Assembly (NCBI GenBank): GCA_037957365.1
Contig: JARHVA010002004.1
Span: 2,620,001-2,684,000 of the forward strand
Direction: 5' to 3'
DNA length: 64,000 nt
Source: Torreya grandis
Lineage: Eukaryota; Streptophyta; Pinopsida; Cupressales; Taxaceae
The notes beneath the pieces are model-generated. The model ran no database searches and was not told the DNA's origin. It saw nothing but the letters and a program-made list of their open reading frames with translations. Both the position numbers and the translations under genes were made by a program. This document shows, piece after piece, positions 36,600 through 48,050 of this stretch (positions within the stretch are counted from its first letter, which is position 1; the number at the start of each line of letters is the position of its first letter).

Positions 36600-37259
36600 T
36601 ATAGCTAAAATGTTTTATGGGTTCATTATATTTAAGAAATTTTATTTACTGCATATTTAAAAGCTAAGGGTTGGTTCAAAGAAAACTATATGCATTCTCA
36701 TTATATGATTGATGATATTGTCAAACCTTTCATAATACCTCTTGGAAGAAAAACTATTATGACCAGTTAGAAAATTGCTGATATACATGCCCATGTCAGA
36801 TATTCTATTTGAGCATAAAATTTAGCAACTTTAATTAAATTTGATTTCCTTGCCTTCCTAATGAAACCTTAGTTGAAACCCTCCATAATAGTTGAGACTT
36901 TTCATATAACCCCTCATGTAATAATGCAACCCTATGGGAATATACTCTCCCTTAAAGAAAAATAGTGAAATTCATGCTTTTCTTATTGAGTTATGTTTAC
37001 TCCTTGCATGACAAGATTGCATCATAAATTGTCAACCATGATAGCTAACACTATAATTTATTAGACAAGTTGTTTTGCCTATTATTAATCTATAACAAGT
37101 TTATGTAATATTAGTACATGTTGCTTGTCTATGTGTTTGAGTGCTTGATGAACTTACTATTATTATGATTTGTATGGTTGGGTATGTAAGATGGAAAAGT
37201 GGGAAATTTATGTGTAGCCATTTAGTTGTGCTGGTGTATGGTATGACATAACTGATGTT
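36600..37259. repeat. Repeat A copy 2, left part
   Basis: It aligns with 6287-6945 of copy 1 (GCTAAAATGTTTTATGGG, then TTCAAAGAAAACTATATGC, then CATTTAGTTGTG). It is interrupted at TGACATAACTGATGTT (37244-37259) by the LINE. Confidence 0.8.
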
Positions 37260-37314
37260 TTTTTTAAACTAAAAGAGGGGTAAAAAAATTATTAAAACTG
37301 GAGAAAGAAAAGAG
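37260..37314 (-). other. LINE 3' UTR and poly(A) tail
   Basis: Only about 55 bases separate the ORF2 stop from the target duplication. On the + strand the tail appears as an uninterrupted T-run at 37258-37265 next to TGACATAACTGATG. The very short 3' UTR is consistent with plant L1 elements. Confidence 0.75.
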
Positions 37315-40300
37315 TTACATAATTTTATCCCGGTCAACCAATTGATCCAGCTTCTAGGATAAATCTAGAGGCAGCATCCTATGATTTGAGATGTTCCAAG
37401 GTGGCCCATGCTCAGAGGCCCATTTGGCCAAGCAGTCAGCCACCCCATTCCACTCACAGGGAATATACATAAAGGAAATAGACTCCAAAGAAATACAAAG
37501 CTAAAGTACCTATTGCACCACCCTAGCCAAATGCCAATCAACCATTTCAACATCCCATTTATTCAACATATTAACAACAACCTGTGAGTCAAATTCATAA
37601 ATAATTCTATTCTAGTCGAGAGAACAACATTCTTGAATAGCTACCAAAATCACAAGAGCTTCCATGAAATTATTAGTATACCATCCCTTGTGAATTGAAA
37701 AGAAGAATTGCACCTTACCAGAACTGTCACATCCCACCCCGCCGACCCCAGCTGGTCTAGGATTTCCTTGAGACAATCCATCGGTATTGATTTTGAGCAT
37801 ACCTACCTCAGGTGGAGACCACTGACCCATCCGTTTGACAGGGCACTTAAGCTGCCCATGATCATGCACTAGAGTGTGAGGGGCAAAGGGGATATCCCTA
37901 AGGAAAGCAAAGGCAAAGCATGCATAAATCTTAGCATCAACTAAACCCAAGTCAGCTACCACATCACACTTAGTGTGAAGGGTTTCAAGGAGAGAGTTCA
38001 TGATTCTCCCCCACAAGACCCTGATCTCAATACTCACACCCTAGAAAATCTGCTTGTTCCTCTCCAGCCATATATGCCACAAGATAAAAGACGAGCCAAT
38101 GCACCAAGAAACCTAAAGAAAATAATCCTGAGAGGGAGGATGACCCAATTGGTCCCAGAATTTAGACAAAGAAGATACATGCCAGCATGGGCAATCCCAC
38201 ACATCCCACCATAAGTGCCAAATCTGTTTGGCATAAGGGCACTGAAAGAAAAGATGGGAGATAGTTTCCTCACTACTGTGGCATAAAACACACATGGAGG
38301 GCCCCTGGAAACCCCATTTGTAGAGATTGTCCCAGGTAAGACACCTATTGTAAACCAACACCCAAAGAAATAAATTACACTTAGGCCAAGAATAGATGTT
38401 CCAAACCTTGTTCCCCCAAGGAACCACCACTTCACCAAAAAGTTGTTTTGTCAATGCAAGGTACTCAGAGGACAAAGAATACTTCCCTGAGGGATCTCCA
38501 CCCCAAGCCAAAACATCACACCCCTACAAGGAACTACATTCCCTAGAGGCCAATATTAGAGATAACTCTAATCGATCCTCCCTAGAACCGTCTGGTGGCC
38601 AGTCTAAAGAGTTCTTCCATCGATACCCCACCATTGTGCCTAACCTAAAGGCCTCCTTATAATGATCCACCATGTTCCACCTAGCAAATAGCAAAGAATC
38701 ATAGGGTAGCTACAAATGTGGATGAGAGGATAAGAGAGGGGGAAACCCATCCTAGGAGTCACTCTAAAAGAGAGCATCCATTCCCCTATTGCAGATCCAA
38801 CAGAGGCTACGCTTCACCAGCTGAGCTCCCCACTTGAGGGTGTTCCACACCATCGACCCTCTTCCCTCAAGGGGGAGTCTTGAAATATCCTCAAGCTCCA
38901 CCCTGAGGTAGTATTTGAAAGCCAAGATACGGGTCTAAAGATGAGCTTGACTAGAACACCAGTGCCAATAGAGTTTGGTAGCAAGAGCTTGACTGAATAG
39001 AATTATAGAGCGCAGCCTAAGGCCACCTTCCTTTTTTGGCCGACAAACTATGTCCCAGTTAAGCAGACTCCATTTGGTATTTAGTAGATTGCCGATCCAC
39101 AAAAATTGGTGAGAAAGAGCATCAAATTCCTTTAAGAAGTACCCCAGGGTAGCCTAAACCATACTGCGATAAATGGGAAGGGCCTGAACCACCGATTGCA
39201 AGAGTCTCACCCTGCTGGTAGTGGAGAGCCACTTATGAGTCTAGTGATTAACTTTTTGTCTAAGTTTATCCAGCACCTTCTGCCAAAAGAGCCTCGACTA
39301 CCTTCCCACCACAATAGGGACCCCTAGGTTGGTGAGGGGGAGAGACTGTATTTGAAACCTCAGGATAGCAATAATCCTCTGTTGAATAGGCTCAGGGGTG
39401 TTAAAAAAAAATAGAGGACTTGTGGTCATTAATCTTCTGCCTAGAAGCTACCAAGTAAGTGTCCAAGGTGAGCTGAAAATTTTTAGCTTCTTGAATCTGA
39501 GCTTTCCCTATAAGAGAAGTGTCATCCACGAACTAGAGGTGGGACAAAGTGGGTAATCCATTTCCCCAATGCCAACCCTAAAGCACATGCTGGGAAACTC
39601 AGAGCTTAATAAGTCACCCAATTCCTTCTGCCAGAATAATAAACAAATATGGAGAGAGTGGGTCTCCCTAATGAAGTCCTCTAAAAGTGCCAAAAATCTC
39701 TGAGGGTGCACCATTAATAAGGACTGAGAAAGAAGGAGTCTTGATACAACTGAGCACCCAGTGGATCCAGTCCTAATTAAATCCAAAAGCTAGAATAATT
39801 TTATGTAAGAAGCCCCAACTGAATCTATCATATGCCTTAGCCATATCAAGCTTAATAAACATAGCTTGTTCCTAGGAAGTACTCATGGAATGAATAGCTT
39901 CTGACGCTATAACCACCCCATCCAAAATTTGCTTACCAGCAATGAATCCCCCTTGCTCCTCAGAGATAACCATGGGTAGGAATATTTTAAGCCTCTCCAC
40001 AATGAGCTTACTGATAATTTTGTAGACTACGTTGTAGAGAGCAATGGGCCTGAAACATTCTAGCTGATTAACCTATTCATGCTTCAAAATAAGCACAAGA
40101 AAAGTAACATTCAAAGCCTGAAGCATTTCTTTGTTGGAGTAGGACTCCTGTACTACCTCCAAGAGATCCTGATTAATGACATCCCAAAATTCTTGAAATA
40201 ATTCCATAAGGAATCCATGTGGTCCTGGAGCCTTACCTTTCTTCATGCAAAAGACCACCCCCTCCAATTCAAATTTACTAATAGGCTGCATAAGAAAGTC

Positions 40301-41617
40301 ATTCATTTTTAATGTCACAATAGAGGGAATACAAGATAAAATAGTACCTTTGACAAGCTCGTCAGGAGGAGTATCATTTGAGAAGAGAGCAGAATAAAAC
40401 CGAATAGCTTCCCTAGATATATCTTAAGGGGAAGTCAGGCGCATACCATCTAAAGTAATCAAGGAAGAGATGAAGCTCTTGTTACGTCGATCTTGAATAG
40501 AGTTATGGAAAAAAGCCGTGTTCTTGTCCCCCTCCTAAAGCCAATCAACATGAGCCTTCCATTTCCAATAAATTTCTTCTCGAAGATCCCACACAGCCAA
40601 ATCTGTAAAAGCTTGAATCTCAATCGAGTGAAGAGCTTCTGACAATCCAAGGTCACGAATCTGCCTAGTAATGATGTCCAGCTAGTCTTGTGCCCTCCTC
40701 TTCCTGATGTGGAGATTACCAAAATAGTGGTTATTCTAATACTTCAATTTCCTTTTTACATAATGAAGCTTCTTATAAAAAACAAACATAGTTGTGCCAT
40801 AATTCGGTCCCCCTTGCCTCCACCAGTATGCCATTAAATCATGGAGGGAGGCGTCATGAAGCCACATCAACTAAAACTTGAAAGGGGGCTTCTTGGGAGC
40901 AACAATATGTCTCACAAAGAGCTTGATAGGCTAATGGTCGGACCCCCACCAGTCAAGAATATCAGAAGAGAGAGAGATGGAACTAGAGTGCCAAAAACAT
41001 GAGACAAGGAACCTGTCTAGGCATTTCAAGATGGCTACGTCTCCCATCCTTCGGTTGTTCCATGTGAAAATTCCATTGAGGGGTTTAACATCTGAAAGAT
41101 GTAACAGGTCAATATTTTGTCAAAGAAGCTCTGAAGAAGGTCCCAACTGAGCTAATCCACCTCTCTTCTCCTCCAGGCTAAGAATAGAGGTAAAATCCCT
41201 AGCTACAATCCAGGGCAAGAAGGGGTGGCAGCTTCAAACATATCAGATGTGGTCCCAGAGCTTGAGCTAGCCTAGGAGATCAATAGGGGCATACACATTG
41301 GTGACCAAAATCAGCTCGCTAGTCTCCAAGGAGGAAGCTACCATTGAAAGGGTCGAGATGTAGGACAGCCAATGGATTGGCAAAACTTTTCTAGGATCCC
41401 AGCACATAGCAAGAACACCCGAGGTCCCCACGGTGCCAATACACTGACATTGGCCAAGGAACCTAATATTAGGACAACAAGTGAATAAAGAGTCCATGGA
41501 GAGTTTGGTCTCCTAAATATAAAGAATATTAGGAGAATGGTCTTTCACTAACTTATGAATAGCCTTTTATCTGGGGATGCTATTCAACCCCCTCACATTC
41601 CATGACAGAATAATCAT
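37315..41617 (-). pseudogene. LINE ORF2 (endonuclease, reverse transcriptase, RNase H)
   Basis: It is about 1430 codons from ATG 41615-41617 to TAA 37315-37317. Order: APE-type endonuclease (LSWNVRGLN at 41590, ETK near 41505, GSDH near 40950); linker with EGDKNTAFFHN near 40500; RT with KGKAPGPHGF (40240), RPIALYNVVYKIISK (about 40040), KLDMAKAYDR, GLHQGDPLSPYLF (about 39670) and FVDDT (about 39530); a zinc-binding domain (CVLCHSSEETISHLFFQCP, about 38250-38300); and RNase H (LKINTDGLSQGNPRPAG near 37790, then FMEALVIL). There is a frame change between about 39400 and 38510 and several TAG stops. It nicks the target and copies LINE RNA in place. The RNase H is a plant L1 feature. Confidence 0.92.
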
Positions 41618-43089
41618 TGAGTGGAGTGAGGAAAGTGTTCGTACATGGTCTTGACCACCCTTGACTCTATCAGTAAATCTCCTATAAGTTTAATTCTATC
41701 TTGATCCTTCTTGCATCCTGCTCTGGAAAGAGTGGAAAATGATACCTTCTTAAAAGGTCTCTGAATTAAACCAAGAGTGGTAAAAGGTCCCTTTTCTTTG
41801 CTGGGAACTTCCACATCTTTTACCAAATCTACCCAACGTATATATTTATCTTGTGGAGTAGGTACAACCATAAGGGCTTTGGACTCTGGGTATAGAGCAG
41901 GTTCTAGAATTTGCTAAATGATGATGTCCTGGGAATCATTAGAAATATAGCTCTTCCCTTCCAACTCTAGCATCCCACACTACTCCACTACAGGATTACC
42001 CTCTTATATGATCATGTTATCAAGAACTTCAAAATGATTGAACCCTGCATCTCCTTGCCAGTCTAGATGTGAGCGCTTCTAGCCTCACCCTCTAGTACGG
42101 TGTCAAAATGGGGTAAAACCATCTCTGTCAAGTCTAGTAAAGTCAGGTCGGCCTTGCTCTAAACTGGGGGTATTTAGGTGGGCTTTACCCTTTGTAACAC
42201 TATCAGGCTATCTATTTCTATTACTAACAGAGTTAGAATGTCCATTCCTCATACTTGCATTAGCAGTCCATGAACCAGTTATTCCCTCGGGAATGCCTAG
42301 ACCTTTGGGCGCTTGAGGGAATTAGCACTGAAGATGTCCATACACATGACAAATTCGACACCAAAAGGGGATGGACTCATAATCAATTTGCTGAATCCAG
42401 GATGAGGAGCCCAGTCATATTTCCATAGAACCTTGCAGAGGGTTGTTTATATCTATATCAACACAGATGTGGGCATAAGAGATAACCTTCTTATCCAAAT
42501 ATTGGTGAGTGATTGCAGCTGGTGTTCCAATCATGGCGCTAATCTATCATAAGATATCCTCATGCTAGAATTCCAAAGGCAATCTCGGTAGGCGGACCCA
42601 TACTGAAACTTGTGAAGGAAGATCCTCAGTAGAATTAAACCCCACATGCCAAGGTTTTATGAAAAGGCCAATACGGTCATAAAAGTATGGACCTCCCTCA
42701 AAAATCTTATTCCTATCAGAAATGCAAGTGAAATTTACCATGAAATAGTTGTTACCAGCTAGCATGATGTCAAAATCTCCTTCAATCTGCCATGACCAGC
42801 GAATCCAGGCTTCCAGAGCTGACTGGGATATGCGAATTCCAAGAAACTTGTAGATTAATGCATGTCAAGCCAAATATTCAACATCTTCCTTAACAGTTTC
42901 TGAGGGGATAACTAACATAGGCCTATCCTAGCTGCATGGAAAGAAGCCATTGAATTTACTGACCTTCGCTCACTCACCTACATAAAACACCTCCTTCACC
43001 TCCTCTTGCGAACTTTCACCAGGCAGAGACCATCCAGTCGTGGATGTTTCTACCTGAAGCAAACTCCTGGAGCCCTCACTTGCAGCCAT
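41614..43089 (-). pseudogene. LINE ORF1 (DUF4283 / zinc-knuckle RNA-binding protein)
   Basis: One frame is readable from ATG 43087-43089 to TGA 41614-41616, 491 codons, with a few internal stops and no frameshift that I found. The N-terminal DUF4283 domain (about 42565-42900) shows NNYFMVNFTCISDRNKIFEG, GLFIKPWHVGFN and VWVRLPRLPLEF. A CCHC knuckle follows at about 42310-42365 (CRICHVYGHLQC). ORF1 of plant L1 elements coats the element RNA. The TGA stop overlaps the ORF2 start as ATGA, so ORF2 is probably reached by termination and re-initiation; that is inference. Stops in the N-terminal third make it inactive. Confidence 0.9.
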
Positions 43090-43093
43090 CGTC

Positions 43094-43755
43094 TGACATA
43101 ATTAATGTTATGTAGATATGTTAAAATTTATTTTTTTGCACCCTTGATATTATTGCCTAGATTCATAATTAATTTTTTAGAAGATGTTAAACTTGGTCGA
43201 ATTAGCCATTTGGAGTTTCATGTTTATAAATTTTTATAAGTGTTTTCATATTTATATTAATTTAAGTTTATGGTTACACACATCCATGTAGAAGGTTGTA
43301 CTTTATGATGATTATTTTTTATTCTCAATGAAAAATTCATTGTTATAAGAAATTAGATTGTTATTGTCTTTTCTAAACTTATTCTATATTAGTCAAGAGG
43401 AAATGAGTTGTCATGAACTTATAGCTGTGTTATTATATGCATTGGATGGTTGCACTTATATGAGGAAGGAAATGAAATGTTGAAATTATAATTCTAGTTA
43501 TGATTGAGATGATAATGGTATTTTCTAGGTTTTTATAGCCATTTATATCCCTGTTATATGCATGGTTGCTCTTTTCTTAGAAAGATTACCTTGGTTTCTA
43601 TTATTTTTTCTTGTTTGTAAATTCTATATGTTGGTGAATTCATGAATATTCTTGAAAAATAAAATAGTATAGTAGTAGCTTATGGGATACCCATGATTAA
43701 TCAATGAGGAATTAGGCTCATGGTGGTTTTTTCTTTTGTTGGGTTTATAACTTTA
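43094..43755. repeat. Repeat A copy 2, middle part
   Basis: It starts with the right-hand LINE target duplication and continues the alignment to copy 1 (6931-7229, then 18601-18965). It carries the undisturbed target of element 1 (TATATTAGTCAAGAGG near 43388). It is interrupted at CTTTA (43751-43755) by element 3. Confidence 0.8.
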
Positions 43756-45050
43756 TGTAGACACTAGAAAACTATGCATAATAGTTTTAGATATTGTGTT
43801 AACCCTTAAACTATCTCGAGACCCCCTAAAGATCACTTCTTAACTGTTACCCTACAAAGCCAAGTCAAAATGACTAAATTTTAATATTCTAACCTTATCC
43901 TATTGACAACTGATTGTCGAATCCTAACCATTGATGGTTATCTTGGCCATTGATGGTCAACCTTTAACCACCTTAAGGGTTAACTCCAACTCAACTCCAC
44001 CTTGATTTTTATTCTTAGCCACTCACATAATTATACATGTTAAGACTAAAATTAGACACCGTGTTAAACCTCTTATTGAACCTATCATTTCATCTCTCCC
44101 TTCCTTCTATATAAATAAAGGAGGAGATGGTGAAAATTAGGATCAATTATTATTAGAGTTTCTTGTATCATAACTTATTTTTTAGGTCTTTTTTCAGTGA
44201 ATCTAAGACATCGACACTCTACCAGTATTACTCCAGGATCCAAAATGCATTTTCAGCCACACACATCAACATTCTTCATATCAACAATAAATCTAAGTGT
44301 AATTTTTTATTAATTAGTTCTTTTTTTTCTCTCCCAACCAAACCTCTAAACTAGATAGCCCTGAATATTCATCTTTGTCTCCCAACTAGACCTACCCTTA
44401 CCTAAGCTAAATTTGATAGTAACCATTGAAAAGCATTTAACCACTGATGGTTTACCCCTGACTACCAATGGTCACCCAACTACCGATGGTTACCTAACCA
44501 CTGATCATTTACCCAACCACTAATGGTTACTATGTGACAATTCTAACATCAAGCTTATTGCACCTATCAAATCCTAACCAAATCCTACTTTCTGACCTTC
44601 TTCCTGATAATGAAACATTACCCTATTTTTCTAAACCACATCTAATTTATTTAGCATTAATATCTAATAATTTTAATGCTATAATTAGTCAAATTCATCT
44701 ATCTTCTTTTCAATCACTTCTTGTAGTTCATTTTAGTAACTTCTTTTATATATGCAAGCACTTTATCTTTCATTGCAGAACTTGATTATTTAAAATCATG
44801 GATTGACAACCTCCAAGGAAGCTTGTGCTTTTTGGATCCATCTTGATAGGGAATCCACCCTACTATTAAACTCATCAACCATTTATTTATTTCTTTCTTG
44901 TCTACAAGTCATTCCTCCTAAGCCAAAGAGGAGTATCTACAACTGTCAAGATTACAGAGCAGAAAACCAAATCCAAGTTCTACTAACCTCACCCTTATTT
45001 TAAGTTTTAATTTTTTTAATTAATAAATAAAGAAAAACTTATGTGAAACA
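43756..45050 (+). repeat. 5' LTR of element 3
   Basis: It is 1295 bp, beginning TGTAGACACTAGAAAAC and ending ATGTGAAACA, and aligns throughout with 59989-61311. It contains about eight copies of a short motif around ACCA.TGATGGT (43930-43970, 44420-44530). No sustained reading frame in it looks like a protein. Confidence 0.92.
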
Positions 45051-45359
45051 TTTTGGTATGCCCAATGGGACACTTAAGTCTTTGTTTGGGTTCATAGTTG
45101 CATCTAGGTGCTTCTTCTTCTTATCTTATGCTCATGCAATGAAATAAAAATTTCATTTTGGGCTTAAAATTGACTGCATACATTGTTTGATTTTTTATTT
45201 TGTGAAACATTTTGGTATGCCCAATGGTACACTTAAGTCTTTGTTTGGGTTCATAGTTGCATCTAGGTGCTTCTTCTTCTTATCTTATGCTCATGCAATG
45301 AAATAAAAATTTCATTTTGGGCTTAAAATTGACTGCATACATTGTTTGATTTTTTTTTT
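45042..45359. repeat. 159-bp tandem duplication over LTR end and primer-binding site
   Basis: TGTGAAACATTTTGGTATGC starts at 45042 and again at 45201. The two units differ at one clear position over about 150 bases (GGGAC against GGTAC) plus the length of a final T-run. The duplicated block contains the last nine LTR bases and the primer-binding site. The rest of the element is heavily mutated, so this duplication is much younger than the insertion. Confidence 0.95.
45051..45072 (+). other. Candidate primer-binding site of element 3
   Basis: TTTTGGTATGCCCAATGGGA follows the LTR end directly and begins with TGG after a short T-run. It resembles the site after the 5' LTR of element 1. A second copy lies at about 45210 in the tandem duplication. 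The tRNA is not assigned. Confidence 0.6.
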
Positions 45360-45918
45360 AGCTCACATATCTTAATTAATCAAGTGATTTAATCATATAT
45401 TCACTCTTATCACAAACACAAACCAAACCACTTATACCTAATCAAGTATAGAAACATTAACATAAGGCCCAATTAGGATTTCATCACCTAGTGATCACCT
45501 TTCCTAGCTATCCTACTTGGATTTCATCACCAAGGGGAGAACCAACTCATTTTATTTTCTAAGTATAACCTATATCAATTGATATATCTTGGCTAAGCAC
45601 CTAACACCCTTATCATTATGGTGTGTGAAGTGAGGGTGTAGACCCCAATATCAAGACACATATTGATTTCTAACACAGATCCTTTTGAGAGCCTAAACAC
45701 AACTTAAAACTAGCCATAGACTTATTTTTTAGTACCCACTCTATAATCCAAGTTGAACCACACAATTATTAAAGCTTAATACATAATCCACAAGAGAGAC
45801 TAAAAATAACCTTAAGATTTAATGTGCTTTAGTGTGTGTTTTATTTCTTTGACTTTTTCTTGCCTTCTTTTTGTTTGAGTTGTGATATTTATTTTGTCTT
45901 CCTCTTTCCCTTATTTGC
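45360..45918. other. Element 3 leader
   Basis: Non-coding sequence between the duplicated primer-binding region and the first gag ATG. No motif recognised. Confidence 0.5.
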
Positions 45919-48050
45919 ATGGTTTTAATTAGGAAACAACTAAGAAACCAAAAAAATCAAGATACACCACTTAATCATTTGTCTTCCTCTTCTCCCTCAT
46001 CCATGGACTACATCTTAGATAAATAGATTTCTCCACATCCTTCTGAAAGTCATAGCATCCCTTAGACAGTTTCCCAAGGTGATGTAAATTTCATCACCTT
46101 TTTGGATAACAACCCCATATCCCTTAAATATCACCTTAACACCATATCTCATCGTACCCCTACTTTGGTTTTGCCTATTGACCCACCCTATAGCATGCCA
46201 TCACACCTTATAGGAAATACTTTTATTACCACCATTTCTACACAACCCTTGGTTACCCAAGCATCCTCTTCTACCAATAATCCCACCAATACCACCATCC
46301 AATAATAACCCACTCAAACAACCAACACCCAAACACCTTCTATCCAACCTAATAACCCTTCTAGTATAGGAAGAACCCAACCTTAAGGCATCGATACTTT
46401 GCTTACCATGGGAGTACTCTCTACTAGTGTCATCACCATTCCTCTTGTTTCCAACCCACCTACCTCCACTCCATTCTAGATCATGGTGGTCCTCATACCT
46501 TCTACCCTTCCACCCATTAGTACTAAAGTTACCACCTATCCTTTATTTACCAACTTGACTATACCTCCAACCCAACCTAAGTCAATCTCCCAATAGATGC
46601 CAGTTACACAAAACCCAAGATACATACCTAACCCCCAACGGTATATACCTCTACCTTCCACCCAACCACCTATCTCCATATATTCATATGTGGTATCATA
46701 CCAACCACCCATGTCCACATACCAATATGTGATAGCTTCTCAACCCCCACCAGCTATCTATATTTTATACCTACCCAAACCCAACATAATCTACCCTATA
46801 ACTATGAGGGTGCACAACCATAAATGCACCTTATCAAAATGTTAATGTATAAAATGACTACTTTGGAGTTGTCTATTTCTAGTGCCCATAACCTCTTATC
46901 TTATGACCAGATTTACAATGAACCAATCCATTCATCCATCCCCATTTGAACTTATCCTCCTCAAAGAGATCTTCTAGAATTTTTGAAATTTTAGAGCAAG
47001 GAAGACCCTCAACAACATCTAAGAGCATTATGAACTATTTCTATTTGATTTCCTATGATTATGATCTCCTTCTTCGCACCCTTCCCATATATTTGTCAAG
47101 TATGGCACTAGATTGATACAATGATATTACAAAGCACTCCCTCTTTTCTTTTTCCCTACTATCTTAGACTTTCTTAGATCACTTTGCCATAAACATCTCT
47201 AAGAAAATTTACATCATTTATCTCTACTTCATTTGGTAAGTTTACATCAAATCCATATCTAACTTCATAGCCCATTGGATAAGATTAATAAATCAACTCT
47301 CTTTCTCTTTGCCCCAACCCGAGCTGATTGAACTCTTTTCTCATGCTTGTGACAAACACATTTCCTCCACTTTGTGGGTTTAGACTTTCAGGACCTTTGA
47401 TGAGGCTTTCACTATGGCACAAAAATTAGAGAACATAGCCATTGATGAGGGGAAGTTAAAATTAAGAAACAAGAATTCCACCTTCAAATCAAATTAGACT
47501 CCCTCCTCTAAACCTTATAACCAAACCAACACTAACTCCAAAAATAAAGTAACCATGAATGTGATTTTCCTTAAAACCACTCCTCTACTGGTTGTTAACC
47601 AATCTAACTCTTCCAGTTCCTCCAATCATAACACTAAAAACCCAAACCACAATAACCAAAACCAATTTAATCCATTAGTAGAGTCATACGCTTCGATCTA
47701 AGAAAAGTTGTTGAAAGTGAATATCATACAACTCATACCGATTGAACCTCTACAATAATTTGATTCCTCTCATCCTACTTGGTTGGTATAATAAGAATGA
47801 ATTGTGTGTCTTTCACCATGTCATTGGGCATGACATTATTAGGTGAAATGCCTTCAATAGTGTCATCCAAAATCTCATCGATAAGGGGTAACTTGTGTTG
47901 GATAACCCCAACACACCCCCAAATCAATTAGTTGACATATTTAGATAGCCATTTCCCAACCATGCCCCTTATGTGAGTAATGAAAACATAAAGTGGAATC
48001 CTTTCACAAACATGAAGTCCATACCATTAACATATTTCTTATTCAACTAA
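45919..48050 (+). pseudogene. Element 3 gag remnant
   Basis: The likely start is ATG 45919, since the same frame then runs to 46845 with only isolated stops. This N-terminal third is rich in Pro, Thr and Tyr (for example PRYIPNPQRYIPLPSTQPP) and is probably disordered. The capsid domain lies at about 46950-47480 across frameshifts (RDLLEFLKF, SKEDPQQHLRALW, SYDYDLLLRTLPIYLSSMAL, TFLDHFAINISKK, FDEAFTMAQKLENIAIDEGK). A zinc-knuckle-like motif follows at about 47807 (CVFHHVIGHDIIRC, then AFNSVIQNLIDKG), then FPNHAPYVSNEN. It closely resembles the knuckle of element 2. Gag would assemble the particle; many stops inactivate it. Confidence 0.8.

Larger units (their letters stand above)
37260..43093 (-). 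mobile_element. L1-type LINE retrotransposon, near full length, degenerate
   Basis: It is a 5.8-kb non-LTR element on the minus strand with ORF1 (DUF4283 and CCHC knuckle) and ORF2 (endonuclease, RT, zinc-binding domain, RNase H), ending in an A-run (T-run at 37258-37265 on the + strand). The target duplication is TGACATAACTGATGTT (37244-37259) against TGACATAATTAATGTT (43094-43109), 14 of 16 identical. Repeat A copy 1 shows the unfilled site near 6931. The 5' end lies only four bases before the ORF1 start codon, so almost no 5' UTR is present. Confidence 0.95.

Noticed and set aside
37975..38662. Plus-strand frames of 79 and 88 codons
   Set aside because: The minus strand here encodes the LINE zinc-binding and RNase H domains, so these are shadows.
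46536..46718. Minus-strand Gly/Trp/Tyr-rich frame
   Set aside because: It lies opposite the Pro-rich gag segment of element 3, which gives such composition as a shadow.
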